DNA of 64,000 nucleotides, taken from Macrosoma leucophasiata (lineage: Eukaryota > Arthropoda > Insecta > Lepidoptera > Hedylidae). Below the pieces are notes generated by a model. The model saw only the letters and a program-made list of their open reading frames with translations, was not told the DNA's origin and did no database searches. The translations under genes and the position numbers were made by a program. The first letter of the stretch is position 1. Every line of letters starts with the position of its first letter. Shown one piece after another: positions 41,516 to 55,100 of this stretch. The DNA is taken from NCBI GenBank assembly GCA_036365455.1, contig JAWQUS010000008.1:18831501-18895500 (forward strand), given 5' to 3'.

Positions 41516-44264
41516 TGAAAAATAAATAGTACAACACGTATTAATGCAATGTTGTTCACCTTGGTAAATATTTTAAAAGCATTATTCAATACATCAAAGT
41601 AATTTTAAGTACATTAAAATAATTTTCGCATTTAATCATTAAAAGTTAAGTGTCTCATGGGTGTAGTATCGTAATGTATTCCTTTTAAACCTAAGATTAA
41701 TGTTTAGTATATGCTTGTCATTTAATATAAGAACTTTTATAGTTCCTCTAAGATGTCATTAATGTAGGAATTTAGATCTATAAGGTAACTACTAATTTGC
41801 TCGACAGGGCAGGTACTCTGAAGTATAATTTACTATTACTCGTAAATGACAATATATTACCGCTTTTGTCAACATTTTTTTGGTGTGTATTTATATCATA
41901 GTTTGTTAAGTTACGTCATCCTGTTTAGGAAACTGAAGAGTAAATGTTATATTAAGTGAATTTTGGCGTTTAAAGATGTTTCTTAGATTATAGGAATCTT
42001 TAATTTATTGAATCAGTACTTACGGGTCCCTTATTTTAAGCGCCACTTAAGACCGCTAGGCGTCTTCTAAGCAATGGTGAAAATCGAATCAACTTCTTAA
42101 CTTTATTATGGGGATCCCTAAAGTTCGGCGCAGAATCGTGGACGGTCAGTAGATTTACAATAAATCAGCCATATTCCACTATACATTATCGTCACGAGAA
42201 TGTGTTTAACAATAATAACATTCAATAAACGTTTACTTAATTTCCGCCGGTCGTGTAATCAGAAATAAGGCCCATTAGATTAGTTTTAAAAAAATTAAGC
42301 CTTCAACGCTCAATTGATACTTTATATCAGTTTTCACATAATATAGTCGAACTGACAGGACTTTATATTGCAGCAATGGATACTTAGATACGTCTTTTAT
42401 GGTTAATCGAACAATGTGCACTTTTACCATCCTTAAGAGATTCCAAACTACATCGTTATACTACCACAGGAAAAAACCTGCCGTTTCGATTACTGTAAAA
42501 TCTAACATTAACTCACAATACAATCCTGTGATTTTTGTTTTCTATTTTCTTCGCCATGTCAGTTATAACGGTCATTCTGGAGCTACTGCACTGTTTCATG
42601 GTCAGAGCCTACCTTGACGCCTTGACCTCTTCATTGGATGCCACTTGTAAGATACTTCGTTCTACTACTCTTTGGTTATAATATAATAACTAGTGTTCCG
42701 ACGAACTTCGTATCGCCTAAGCGGTAAGCAAGGCTTGGATACCGGTTAAATTTTCGAACCGGTTTCGCCGTATAGTTTCGTGCGTATGAACGTAATATCA
42801 CTGATTCGTTCTGATGAAACCGGTGTTTTAAGGGCTTCGTTCCTAATTTGCTCTTTTTAAAGATTAATGTTAATTAAACAGTATTCGTCAAATATGCGCA
42901 GTATTCACTAGTATGGACTTGATTTTCATAAGTTGTGCAGTAACAATAATTATGCCTTGTGTTAATAAACCGGTTTATTTCCGTCATAAAAATTAAATTA
43001 CAACGGATTTCGTTCTATACGAACAGTATGTGACTTACGTGAAACCGGACATTTTTACCAAACCAGTTCTGAGCCTTGACTGTATGAGATATGCTATATG
43101 ACTACTCTACGACGGGCCTACCGAATATACACAATATATACAAAAATACATAAATAGATCAAGTTGTTTCGGACGAATTTGGTCACACCGTGGCACGAGA
43201 ATTTTGTGTAGTTGCACCGCCTTAGGCGTAAATTTGTGATTTTACTTCAGGTTCCTTACAAAAGGCAAGATGGATTAGATGTACCTATTAATTAAATATA
43301 AAGTCGATATGACTATAAATTATAATAAACATGTCTATTCTTTCAAAAAGACGAGTGAATTATGTAAGAATTTTTTTCACTAGATTAATAAACACTGATG
43401 GCTTAATGATAGTTATTAGCCTATATATCTATAATATAAAAATAAGTCGGGTTTTCCTTCCTGACGCTATGACCCCAGAACGCACGAACGGATTTCCACG
43501 GTTTTGCATTCGTTGGAAAGGTCTCGGGCTCCGTGAGGTTTATAGCAATGAAAATTCAGGATTATAAAAAGACATCCACGCGGGCGAAGCCGCGGGCAAC
43601 AGCTAGTTATGTATAAACTTTGAAGCAATTACGTAATCAAACTATGCAGTTTTACAATAATTGTAATTACGCGATAGATAGAGCGTGGAGCGCCTTACAA
43701 GAAACATAACTATTATTTCGTTATTGTAGCTTGATTGCTTACACGTGTAGTGCTTCTAATCTATGCTCACAACCTTTTTAATCTACATTAAGGTAAGATA
43801 TTAATTAGTTACATTATAATAGTTTGTAGAGAACTGCCGTCTACGTCGTACTAGGTGTCAAAAGAACCTGAAAAACAAGTCACCCGGTCTCCCCATCTAC
43901 AAGTGTCATCATGAAATGAAGCAAAAATGGTGTGGAGCCTAATTAGCTTTTTATATTATCATTACAGACATTACGATATTAAGCAGAATTTGTTAAAGTA
44001 TGCAAGTAAAGTTAAACATGCGAGAATGTAATTTGTTTGTATTTGTGTGTGCGCGCGCATCTTTAAAATAATATACTATGTATTTCCATAACATTTATAC
44101 ATTTCCGAAGCAAATATTTGACACGTGTTTTAATTAAGCAGTCATTACGAATAATCAAGGATCACTACTTTAAATCGAATCGAAAAATATTGCAATTTAA
44201 GAAAGGTTAAAATAATGAAATAAGCTGCCTTTTGTTATACATTTTTTACACTTTAAGATAAATA
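41516..44264. other. Intergenic DNA, mostly unrecognised
   Basis: Between the repeat cluster and the mariner. It holds one decayed retroposon tail near 42690 and one at 43430-43612. No coding region is supported. Confidence 0.55.
43430..43612 (-). repeat. Non-LTR 3' tail, reverse copy
   Basis: It ends in 'cacgcgggcgaagccgcggg' then 'caacagctagtta'. Same family as 30150-30335. Confidence 0.5.
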
Positions 44265-45317
44265 TTAGGTTGGGGAAAAAGTTTCTTCGCATTTCTTAAG
44301 ATAATTCAAAACATTTTTTAATATAGTTTATTTAAATTTAACTGAAGTATGTATGTACCATTTTGTTCGATAACCTTTTGCCATCTTGTAGGTAGGAACA
44401 TGATCCCATTGGTATAAACATTTTGGAACTTCTCATCAAAATACCGCGACAAGTGGATTTGGCAGTCCTCTCGTGATGTTAACCTAACATTGCATAAAGA
44501 ATTCTGAAGAGACCGAAACAGGTGGAAATCTGAAGGTGCAAGGTCAGGACTATACGGCGGATGCATTAACACCTCCCAGCCAAACTCTCTTAATTTTTGC
44601 TGAGTGGCTTTAGATTAGGGTTGTTGGAAGAGGAGGAGGAAGAGGAATTGTGATGCGCCAATTTAGAGGATGCGGATGAGGAAGAGGATATTTTTATGAG
44701 GAAGAGGAAGAGGAAGCAGATGACATAATAATAATAGCAACTCTTGAAACGTCCCACTGCTGGGCACTGGGCATGAGTCTCTACCCTTCTTGAGGGGAGG
44801 TCTGGAGCTTACTCCACCACGCTGCTCCAATGCGGGTTGGTGGAGTTACTTGCAAGGGTTAGTGGCCAACCCGCTGTCGGATGTTTTCAAACCGCCCATA
44901 AAGCCTCCAACAAGGTTTAACCGGGACCGTCGGCGTCCTGTTCTCCGAAGCACGAAAATGCGCATTTTAATTTGCCACTAGTGGTCACCCGTCACACACC
45001 CGACCGCACCCGTATCGCTTAATCGAGTAGATCGCTTGCGTTCTACACCAGCCGGGAGGCCTTGCGCGCTACAGAAAGATGAGAAGAGGATGATACGAAG
45101 ATATAAATACTAGCGGACCCAACCTAAAATCCGCTGTTCTGTCTCTATCTACTTAACTAAGTATATATATATATATATACAAAAAAAAATTAAAAGAACA
45201 TTTTGTAGTGGTTGGTCCACACCAAATGCTCTTTTAATTATTTTTACTATGAATCTAAAATCTAAACCATTCTCAAAAAACATACTATAATGCGAAAAGA
45301 CTTTTCCCCCAACCTAT
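44265..45317 (-). mobile_element. mariner element, internally deleted, split by a 5S-type SINE
   Basis: TIRs start TTAGGTTGGGGAAAAAGT at the left (about 44265), with the inverse at the right (about 45317); both abut TA. The minus strand at 44318-44572 encodes the transposase C-terminus: HPPYSPDLAPSDFHLFRSLQ and LPTRWQKVIEQNG. This includes the catalytic-triad SPDLAPSD region of mariners. The N-terminal part is missing, and the middle is replaced by the SINE at 44610-45115. Confidence 0.85.
44610..45115 (-). mobile_element. 5S-rRNA-derived SINE, copy 4, with (GAGGAA)n tail
   Basis: This is the inverted near-duplicate of copy 1, including the CTTCCT-type tail and the flank 'agtatttatatcttcg'. 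It is inserted inside the mariner element at 44265-45317. Confidence 0.75.
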
Positions 45318-48127
45318 TACATTTAAAGTAATACATAATCAATTCAATAGATGGAATTCAATTTCATTGTTTTATTGCAGATTCAATTTACTGAATATGA
45401 GAATCAATATTTGAAATCAATGTACTAAGTATGTATTTTTTTGGTTTCTTTTTTTTCTTTCTTTCTTTCACATGTATACATTTACGTGATTGCTTTACAA
45501 ACTACACAATTATATTTGCTTCTAAAATCTTACTATTAAAGTAGTTGCTTGTTTCACGTTCTTCCCGTTCGTTCATCAACGTAAACGCACGTGTGAAATT
45601 GAAAATAAGGCATTCAAAATCTTACACATATTCTTTTTTTTTACTTAAAATTGTAAGGTAGTACATTTAAATTTTAAAAAGCATATGAAGCAAGTCATTT
45701 CATTAATATTATTAACTGAATATGATTTAAAGTTAAATATATGTTGTTAGGTGCTAATATATTGAGCTGAACCAATTTCCACATTTGATTGGAAATATTT
45801 TCTTCATTCAGAAGGAATTCATATAGGTAATGTGGAACACATGTGTGAATTCCTCGACACTTATCCTTTTATAAATTAATCAAATTATATAGTGTTGATA
45901 AAATCATAGGATCGATCTTCCCATATTCTTTAAACTGCCCAGTTTGATTATTAATTTCATAGAAGTGATTGGCATTACTTATTCACAAATAGAATGTGAA
46001 TGGGACTTGGAGCAAGGCATTGACTTCAATTCAGTCCGTTGCTGCTCACATAGGTTAGTCGATGGAAACAATCGAATTTATAAATTAATAGATATTAATA
46101 TGTGTCTATTTTATATTCAGTAATATAAGTTGAGGGGGCCTCCCCCAAAAAGGGGAGAGACTCGTGCCCAGCAGTGGGACGTATAATGGGTTGCCATTAT
46201 TATTAATATAAGTAATAGAGATGGACAGATAATTTAAGAATTAATCTTCTATCGCGTTCAAATTTAATTAATAAGTGTCTGCCCCAACTTCGTCTGGGTA
46301 CGATTTTATAGTATGCCTGCCATCTAGGTTTAATTATTATTACATTTGTTTGATATGAACAGTATACGAGTTTATAGTTAAGTTCTGTTTACTGAGTTCT
46401 TCTTAAATATCGGATGTGAAGAGTGGCTCAAGCTTGCAAAGCAAAACGTGATACTCGCGGTCAGTGAGCGACGATAGTCGTAGATAATTTTAAACCGGTG
46501 AGGCTGGCCGTTAATAGGATGTGCGAGAAATAAAAAAAAAAGTAAAAAGCCGAAAGAAGTACATATCCTTCAAGAACATTTTGTTTTAGGTATATACGTA
46601 TAGGAATTTGTTACTTTTCTGAGATCCTCCAACAATTTCAATATTTTGTATTCCAACCATGGCGATTGTCCCATAACCCATTTATGGCCCTTTCCCTTCT
46701 TGAGTAACCATCTCCAATAGCATAGCTATTGCTCGATATGTTAGATAAGCTTTCATTGACAGGTCCAATTCTTGTAACTCTTTTTTCGTGCGCCATAACA
46801 GGACTTCGATGAAAACCCACGACTTGCCTGGTTGGGATAGGTCTCCTTCCTTTGATAAACCGATTTTCTCAATTGTGGTATAGTCATTGTCAACTCATTT
46901 ATCTGTCTCGCATTATTTAAATTATGATAAAAAACTAAAATAGTTATACATTCTAAAATATGATCCGCCTAATATTTCATAGATTTTATACAATTTTTAG
47001 ATTTGTAAGACTGATAGTAGTAGCTGTCCTAGGGGGTGGAAGTCGTAGATGTCATGATCACCCCCACTTCCGAATCAGACGACAAGTAGAAAATCATACA
47101 AACAAAATATCAAAAACAGGCTTATACAAATTACCTCTCAAAAAATTGTTTGCAGTCTATGACCCCATCTCCCCAAATTTTTGTCTAGGACCCCGGCTTG
47201 AGCCTGGTAGGTAGTTATGATCTCAATAAACGTAGAGTAAATAAATAATTATGTATTTTCATTTCTGTTCTGTGAAATTTGTTCTACATTACATTATTCA
47301 ATGTGCGATTAAAAGAATAAACGATCGAGAAGCATTTACGAGTTAAATTATATACGATCTTGAAAAAAATAATCTATTTCTAAAAATAAAATTGTTAAAA
47401 TCGTGATTCAGATTTTCGGGTTCAATAGCTCGACCGCCTAACTGAATCGCTGTTGTCCTCTTAAGACGGATTTCACCGTACTCTCTGAGAACTGAGTTTA
47501 ATAAAACGCGGTTTAGCTTAAAATTTGCATGAAATTTCAACCTTATCACGAACAATTTTCGTTTGTGAAACCCGAATATAATTATTGAACTTGTTAAAGA
47601 GCGTAAAACTGTCCGAAATCAAATTACTTTTTCAATTTTCTTCAAAATAATATTTATCTATAATTTAATGAAGCATCTACCAGGTCGTTATCAATTACTT
47701 CCTGCAAAACATTAAATCAAATTAAGTAAATTCTTCCGCTTAAATGTGCGACATGTTTCGTCCTTTTTATGCCAAATTCTGACAATACGAATCAGTGTTT
47801 TTAGTTTTCGGAACTCTATGGTAACTACACTATTCAGCTTATAAATATCATAGCGTAGGTACTGTTTCATAGCATAGAACTGACCTTTAATTAATAAGTT
47901 TTTTTTTATATCACTCTGCATGTCTTTCTTTAATATATGTATAGCCATTCTGGTAGATACTTAATTCACAACATCTAGGCATGATTGGTCCAACTCGATT
48001 AATTCGTCTGTTTTGTTGTTGATATTGATTGACATAAAACTGTTCGCTGTTGACAACATTTTTAGTTCGAAGACCTAAAAACTTACATTACGTACCGCAC
48101 ATAAAACAATAGTAGAGCAGTTGTATG
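45318..48127. other. Intergenic DNA, mostly unrecognised
   Basis: Apart from the truncated 5S-type SINE (46137-46205) and a decayed retroposon end near 46275, no feature is supported. Confidence 0.55.
46137..46205 (+). repeat. 5S-type SINE, truncated 3' end
   Basis: Only the last 60 nt or so are present: 'aaaaaggggagagactcgtg' and 'cccagcagtgggacgtataa', then (ATT)n. Confidence 0.7.
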
Positions 48128-48443
48128 TATGTATCTTCATGCCAGGTCCCTAACGGGGTAGGCAGAGTGTAGAGCGCCAGATATCCCGGTCCTGACATAC
48201 CTCTCGTGCCTCGTCTACCTTCATCATTATCTTCATACATGCACGCCGATTCCTAAGACTGTCGACCCCACCATCAGACAGAACTCGACCTATTTGGTCA
48301 TGGTAGGTCAGTCTTGGTCTTCCTGAGCCTCTGCAACCATCCACATTCGCATTGTATGTCTGTTTAGTCATCCGGTCATTCGACATTCTTTCTATATGCC
48401 CGAACCATCGGAGCATGCCTATTTGAGAGCAGTTGTAATTCAA
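48128..48443 (-). mobile_element. Non-LTR retrotransposon ORF2 C-terminal fragment
   Basis: The minus strand reads GMLRWFGHIERMSNDRMTKQ, then GRPRLTYHDQIGRVL and [20 protein letters not shown]. This is the zinc-knuckle-adjacent end of a non-LTR ORF2. The same 3' tail occurs at 3655-3800, 4244-4380 and 15966-16150. Confidence 0.8.
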
Positions 48444-49644
48444 GTATTAAAACAAAATCAAACACGTGGCTTGAAAGGTCGATCAAAGTCGATCAATACC
48501 AGTCTGGGAAGATTAACACTGAGAAAAGACTAATAATGTATCTCTCTCAGTGATTTGTGAGAATAAAGTGCATTAAAAGTATTTTTTATATTCACTCTCT
48601 GCGGGGAACATTTGGACCAATCCTGCCTAAAGATTTATCTACTATAATTTTGTCGGTTTGAATCTTTAGTAGAAATTTTGAGACATTTGTAAACTTCTTT
48701 AAATGAAGAACAATTAAAAGGATGTTTAATTAAAATCAGACTAGGGCACAAATATCCCACGAAGTGATTGTGTCAGCGACATAACAAATAAGGCCGCGAA
48801 ATACGTCGCAAATAATTTGATCCCTACTTTATCCCTAGATTAAAAAGTTAAGAATAATATATTTTAAGTTAAAAAGGTGTGTACCCTAAAGCCCCGAATA
48901 ACAAAGCTAAGTGTTTTTTTCGTCGTACAATCTGTATGAATCATATATGCTCCATCAAGCAAGACTTGTACTTATCCATTATTCCTCTTTTGTATGATTA
49001 AGTTGATTAATAATATAACAGTGACTGTAATAAAACTTAAGAAATTAAGTGGTTTTTTTTTTATCTATACCCAACATTTTGTCATAAACTATATCAGAGA
49101 CAGAAGAAGCTTTGATTTTGATCCATTAGTACAGCAGTATCCAATAAGAAATATTGCACGTCGACCTAAAGTATGAGGCTTCGGTTTATTTCGGATCTGT
49201 AGAGCGTTATCTCTCTCGCACCTTACCTATCTGACGTTTTTCGATCATTTGATCAAGTTTTGACCAATACCGGACTACGGATGCTTACGCGAGCAGTACA
49301 TACAATGAATAGGGCTTTTTATAGCGGAGAACGCGCGTCTTTAATTGAATTAGGTACAGTCAAGGGCAAAGATATGTATACAACTGTAGTTACATAAAAT
49401 AAGTCCTCATAGAAAGTTGCATAAAATTGTACGCGTGACACATGACTGACCTCATAACTATATATACAACACTAGCAATAATAAGTAATCAACTAAAGAT
49501 GCAAAATATTGTAGTCAGATAATGTGGCATTAATATGTATACAACAAGAAAATTAACGAAAATGCATGGTATGTAAGTATTCGAGTAATTATAGGGTACA
49601 GGTAAGTACCGACGTGGCAGCAGGAGCGGCTTAACCTATAGTGC
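48444..49644. other. Intergenic DNA with possible MITE fragments
   Basis: 'aagggcaaagatatgtatac' near 49365 and 'taatatgtatacaacaag' near 49533 recall the 'tatgtatacac' motif repeated at 51680-51880 on the other strand. Nothing else is recognised. Confidence 0.4.
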
Positions 49645-50230
49645 ATGCTGTATACAAATGAAGGAATTCTGATCCGCATTGTTACTTGTGACGAGAAATG
49701 TATCTTGTTTGACAATCGTAAGCGCTCAGCAAGTTGGTTGGACCCTGGTTCAGTACCCAAACAATGCCCTAAACGAAAACTTACCCCCAGAAAAGTGATG
49801 GAAATTTGGTGGGCAAACCCGGATGTAATTCATCACAGCTTCTTACCAAACGTGACGAACATTACTTTAGACGTGTACTGTGTAGAACTGAACACAATTG
49901 TGGAGGAACTTGCACGTCTCCAAACCAGCTTTGTTCAATTTTGCTCCACTAGGAGTAGTGGAGCAAAATTGAACAAAGCTGGCTGGAACACTGCTCCTGC
50001 ACGACAACGCGTGACCTCATTCTGCACAGCAGACGGGCTCCAAGCTGTAAGAGCCTACGTGCCTACAGACTTGCAATTTTTTTCCAGAATTTGGAATACT
50101 TCTTGGCGGGAAAAAATTAAATACTTACCCGAGAGGCCAAAATACCTTTGAAAAATTTGTTGCCAGTCCAGCTGATTTTTTCAAGAAAGGCATCAATAAG
50201 TTACCAATGCTTTGGCAAAGATGCATTGAT
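49645..50230 (+). pseudogene. mariner transposase pseudogene
   Basis: The plus strand reads IVTCDEKCILFDNRKRSASW, LDPGSVPKQCPKRKLTPRKV and VIHHSFLPNV, typical of mariner catalytic domains (CDEKW-I-x-YDN). After a palindrome at 49925-49982 the frame shifts. LLLHDNA and then FFKKGINKLPMLWQRCID (to about 50227) follow in other frames. The N-terminal helix-turn-helix part is missing. It is inactive. Confidence 0.85.
49925..49982. repeat. Perfect palindrome, 27-bp arms, 4-nt spacer
   Basis: The arms start CCAGCTTTGTTCAATTTTGC. The spacer is GGAG. It interrupts the mariner reading frame. Confidence 0.95.
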
Positions 50231-50379
50231 TAAATAAATAATAAAATAAAATTCCTTGCCCATACGTTATTAGGAATTCAAGCTATACTCGCACGCCGAG
50301 TCTTTGTACGGAAGCCTCGGTGCGCGAGTCCAGCTCGCACTTGGCCGGTTTTTTTAGATGAAGATGTTAAGCCTGGCTT

Positions 50380-51285
50380 ACATAACATATAAGTGATAGT
50401 GATAATGTACGGGCTTCAATGATAGAGCTCAAAGGCACACAAATATTATATGAGTTATATGGGTAGGTATGTCAGATAACCTATAATGATGGGTGTCAAT
50501 TTTGTGGGTTCTTAGGCTGGTGATTACGAAAATGGCATCCATTTTCAGATTCAAGATGACGAAAAGTTTTTTTTTTCAAATTTTAGTACGTGCGTCTAAT
50601 TTGAAGTTTTTTGGGGCGCTGATTACGAAAATGACAACTTTAATGAAATCCAAGATGGCAGACATAATTATTTTTCCAAATTGTAAATATGTGTGTCAAT
50701 TTCAAGGTTTTTCGGGGTGCTGATTACGAAAATGGCATTCGTTTTCAGATCCAAGATGGCGGAAAGACTTTTTCTTTCGAAATATGATATGGGTATCAAT
50801 TTCGAGGTTTCATGGGGTGCTGATTACAAAAATGGCATCCGTTTTCAGATCCAAGATGGCGAACAGATTTTTTTTTTCAAAATATGGTTTGTGTATCAAT
50901 TTCGAGGTTTCTTGGGGTGCTGATTACAAAAATGTCATCCAATCTGAAAAATGATAGCATTTCCAAATAATTATGTCTCGAAATTGACACCCATATTACA
51001 TTTTGGAAAAATAATAATGTCCGCCATTTTGGATCCCAAAAAAGATGTCATTTTCGTAATCATCACTCCAAGAAAACTCGAAATTGATGCCCATACCATA
51101 CCATCTTGGATCTGAAAATAGATGCCATTTTCGTAATCAGCACCCCAAGAAACCACATTTACACCCATCATTTAAGACTATCTATATCCCATATTACTAG
51201 CATAATATTTGCGTGCTTTCGAGCTCTATTATTGAAGCTCTACCAGCGTACTTTACCACTATCACTAAGCAGCAGGTACACATAT
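50380..51285. mobile_element. Foldback element with tandem internal repeats
   Basis: From 50487 to 50945, units of about 115 bp repeat 'ggtgctgattacgaaaatgg' and 'cagatccaagatggcg'. From 50946 to 51175 the same units are inverted. The outer edges are also inverted copies ('agtgatagtgataatgtac' against its reverse near 51265). The open frames here come from the repeat. Confidence 0.75.
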
Positions 51286-51424
51286 TATAATGCGGTGGTG
51301 CTGATCGAGCTCGAGTGTGATCCCAAGCTCTTTCAGCAAGCTTTAACACGAATTTCCCAGAAAAGTTATCGATTTTTTGTGGCCAAAAAAAATTGAATGT
51401 TGAAATGTTCTTCTCGTCGCGGCC

Positions 51425-51530
51425 TGAAGTCATAACCCTACGTGCTACGCACACAGGTGCATGTGTAAATACACGTCACTGATTGATGTCTGTGTAATAG
51501 GTAAACAAATTAAGCGTTTGTATGGTATTG
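51425..51530 (+). repeat. Dispersed repeat E, copy 3 (partial)
   Basis: 'gtgctacgcacacaggtgca' and 'taagcgtttgtatggtattg' match copies 1 and 2. Confidence 0.55.
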
Positions 51531-51680
51531 TCCGCGGTGTGGTGTTGGTCCCAACACACTACCTTGTGGTACAACAAAAGAGTTTCGAGTCACAACTCCG
51601 GTGATCTCCTATCTTAACACGCTGAGTTCTGTTAGAATTATAGAAAATATCCAGCGAACCACGTATTGTTGACATTGTTG
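51530..51680 (-). repeat. Non-LTR RT fragment (possible)
   Basis: The minus strand reads TQRVKIG near 51620 and, after a frameshift, VVPQGSVLGPT near 51550. This is the 'GVPQGS-x-LGP' block of jockey/CR1-type reverse transcriptases. It is very short. Confidence 0.5.
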
Positions 51681-52380
51681 ACTATAATGATGTATACATA
51701 TTTATGAGTTTCATGGTGTTTCTAAATTTAAGCGTCGATTGTTGGTGACATGTTATTGACCCTGTTGCTTACATACTTTTCTTTCAAACAGTGTATACAT
51801 ATTTTTGCAGCTTTTGATGTTCCCTTATTTATGATACTGTTGATGACGTCTTTTTTTGAGACTTTGTGGTGTATACATATTTTTGCCCTTGAGTACATTA
51901 AGAAGTCATTAGCACCGTTTTTGGGCGCACACGTGTAGGCAAATGCAAGCAGTGGAGTCGCATCGACACGTACTTACCAGCGAAGAAGGCGAATTGTATC
52001 TACTGTACACACTTGTTGTTCGCGAACTCAGATTTACATCCGATGCTGGAGAGAAAACTTTTTTTTGTAGGCGCACATTGTTAAACATTTAATTTTAATA
52101 TGAATTGGACCAATGATAAAATCATCAAGAAGCCCGACGTCATGGATGCAACTGTAAACTCTCCTGCATAATGAACATGTTTGTGCAGTGTGATACACCT
52201 TGTGCATACAAAAGTTACACACATCCTTGCCGATGAAAACAGTGGCTATGCCAGAGGTCAAGCGTAGTACATTGCTGGAGTTTGGCACAAAATGTGCTAC
52301 ATACTACGAGTATTTTGGTTAAATCGACTGGTGCCACCATTAAATTGGCGTGCCATGGCACATTTATAAAATAAAAAAGC
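51681..52380. other. Intergenic segment with thrice-repeated 'gtgtatacatattttt' motif
   Basis: The motif occurs near 51682, 51788 and 51870. At 52034-52288 a minus-strand frame is Cys-rich (DVCNFCMHKVYHTAQTCSLC). It may be a decayed transposon protein with a zinc-binding end. No family can be assigned. Confidence 0.35.
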
Positions 52381-55071
52381 AACTTTAAAAAAGAAAATAT
52401 TTATTAAACATTGAAAATCGTTGGCAAGTACACTGTTATACATGCTGGTATTTTAATGATAGCTTATTTATTTACTAGGTAAGTATGTAGCCGTTAATAG
52501 TGGGAAGTCAATGTTAGTCTATTGAGATTATTTCAATTAGAACAGAATAACAAGTAAAATACAATATTCGGGTTAAATTAATAGCAATATGTGTAACATA
52601 TATTTGTAATAGACCGTACTATAAAAAGACTGATGTTTTATTAATTTTAACATGGTTACATATACTTACCTGTACTTATTCCGTTACAAATTTTGGCACT
52701 TTTTTGCAAATATCTCGGAGTTGTAAAGCAGTGTATTATAATTTGCATTTTTAAATTTCAGTGTGAGTATTACCTATTAACTACACTTTCTTGGCGGCAA
52801 TTCTCCCCTGGTAAGAAAAAGGTCTATTCCATCTTGATCACCAGAGTAACATAAACCTTAAGCACTTATTAGAATATTATAATCTGACTTCGTAAGACTC
52901 TTTCTAAATAAATATTTCGATATCTTTGAACAACTTATAACAACGCTTTAGATTAAACGTTTAGGTATGTTAGTTTATTATTCTTCTTAATAAAGAGATT
53001 GGGCGACATAATTTAAGGATGATGAACGAACGATTTTATCTCCAAATAAGCCGAATTAAATGTTGTTACCGATAAGAAATTAAAAGCGTAATCAGTGTTT
53101 TTATAGTACGCTAACTTTTTCAATGGACACAAACAGTGCCTTTTTTTTTTCAAAATTTATTTTATGAGCATTTTATCGAGATTACGATAGGTACCGAGAA
53201 TCAGGATCGTATACCTGTTTACAAATGCCGAAATCTACCTCATTAAACACATATAATGGTTATTAAAGTGCACGAAAGTAGTGATTACCTAACAACCAAG
53301 AAAGACACCTACTCCACAAGATTTAATTAACTAGGTTGACATTAATGTATGATCATTATAAATAATTCTCAAGCGACAGTTAAATTCCAACATTATTTTA
53401 AACCATGTATAATCCTACAAGATTAAGGTCACTAAATAGACATTAAAGCCTTATCATTACATATTGACAGTTATATCTCACCATATTGCGAACTAATACA
53501 GTTAGAAGAATAACACTATCGTTATCTTAATACTATACAATATCCTCGTCAGGCCGTAATGGCATCTTTTCCTACACATAAGACAAGTCAGTATCCGGAA
53601 TGTTTACTTGTTCATTCACTTAACCTTGGGACACAATAGTGCAATTTACAGCTAAGTTTTTTTAAATTATAAAACATACATTAAAATTACGACAGTAAGT
53701 ACGAGCATTAAAAATCTTAACCATATTTACGAATAATTTCACAATAATCTAATAATGAATACCTACATAAAAAACGAGATATTGATCCACAAACTTCGTG
53801 ATTAATAATAACAGAATTTACATCTAAAATCGTATACTTATTGATCGGAGGTGGGGCAGCCTTAACCGAAGAAATATGTTATTAATATTAGTTTAATACA
53901 AAAAACAGGTCAATTTTATAATCCAAGACCATCCAATCAACAAGCAAACAAGCAAAATAAAATGAGTCTTGATGATATTTTCATATTATGTACGTATGTA
54001 TTGAAAAACTTCGTGTAATAAAAACGATGACGGTCTTGAATCAAAAATAGGACAAAAAGAGTGAGAAACGAAAAAAAAAACGGTAAACATTGACGGAGCC
54101 ATTTACCAAAGACAAATTTAAATAATATAATATTGTTTATCGTGTCTGTTGCGTGTTTTCAAAGCCTTATCTTTGTCAGTTAAATTAATTTGGTATTAAA
54201 ACTCGTAAATTCAAAATCTAAGCAAAAACAAGTAACATATACCATGCCAATCATATTCTCAACAGATCACATTATAGCGCAAAATTTTCAGTAAATCAGG
54301 AACATAAAACACATACGGGTTTTACTACACAAAGGTTGCAATAAAGCTGTTGAAAATGAAAACATTGCGAAGAACTCCGTCAACATTTAGCAACAAAATA
54401 ATGTTTATCGTTATGCTACTCTGAAATCGAAACGTTGAATTAATATACTAAAATAATGTTATCCTAATATTAAAAACTAAAAAGTAATTATTCATAATAT
54501 CCGACAGTCTTATATAGAAGCTAAATAATTAAAGATTTTTTTTTACCTTTATGTAAAAAAATAAGTGTAACTAAAACTAGTTTTCGAGCTCAGTGTCAAT
54601 GAATGCTAAAATGTTACAAGTGGTCGCCCAATGGTCGAAATTTGACCACAATTAATAAGAATATAGTGATATATTCTATGTTATTCTTTGGCGACAATAT
54701 CTACTCAGTTCTTCTGATTGACCTTGGACTATAAATAGTGCGATTGTAAGCAAATTTTAACTTTCTGCAACTTTCCAAATTTTAACATTTGTCTGTGCAC
54801 ACAATACTTAAAAGTGGTTATAATGTAACCATAATATGCAAAGTGTAACAAAAAAATATAGGACATGATTTAGACAAATAAATATATGCAACGTGTAAAA
54901 GAATGTTACTATAAATCATAAGGGATATATTGTTTCGGTAGTGTTTTATTTAGTAGTACTAATTAGGCAATTGATAAGATTATATACACATATACTTTTG
55001 TATTATAGTTAAGAAAATATTATTGCAAAAGCTTTGGGTTTATAAATAAGATTGGTTTGATCAGTTGCCTT

Positions 55072-55100
55072 CAGATATATCTAACAGTTAGATATATCTG
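55072..55100. repeat. Perfect palindrome, 14-bp arms, 1-nt spacer
   Basis: CAGATATATCTAAC, A, then the inverse. Confidence 0.9.

Noticed and set aside
50493..51171. Several 60-76 codon frames sharing 'ITKMA' phrases
   Set aside because: They come from the tandem units of the foldback element.
52034..52288. Cys-rich 84-codon minus-strand frame
   Set aside because: Possible decayed transposon protein, but no family match and no intact ends, so it is not called as a gene.
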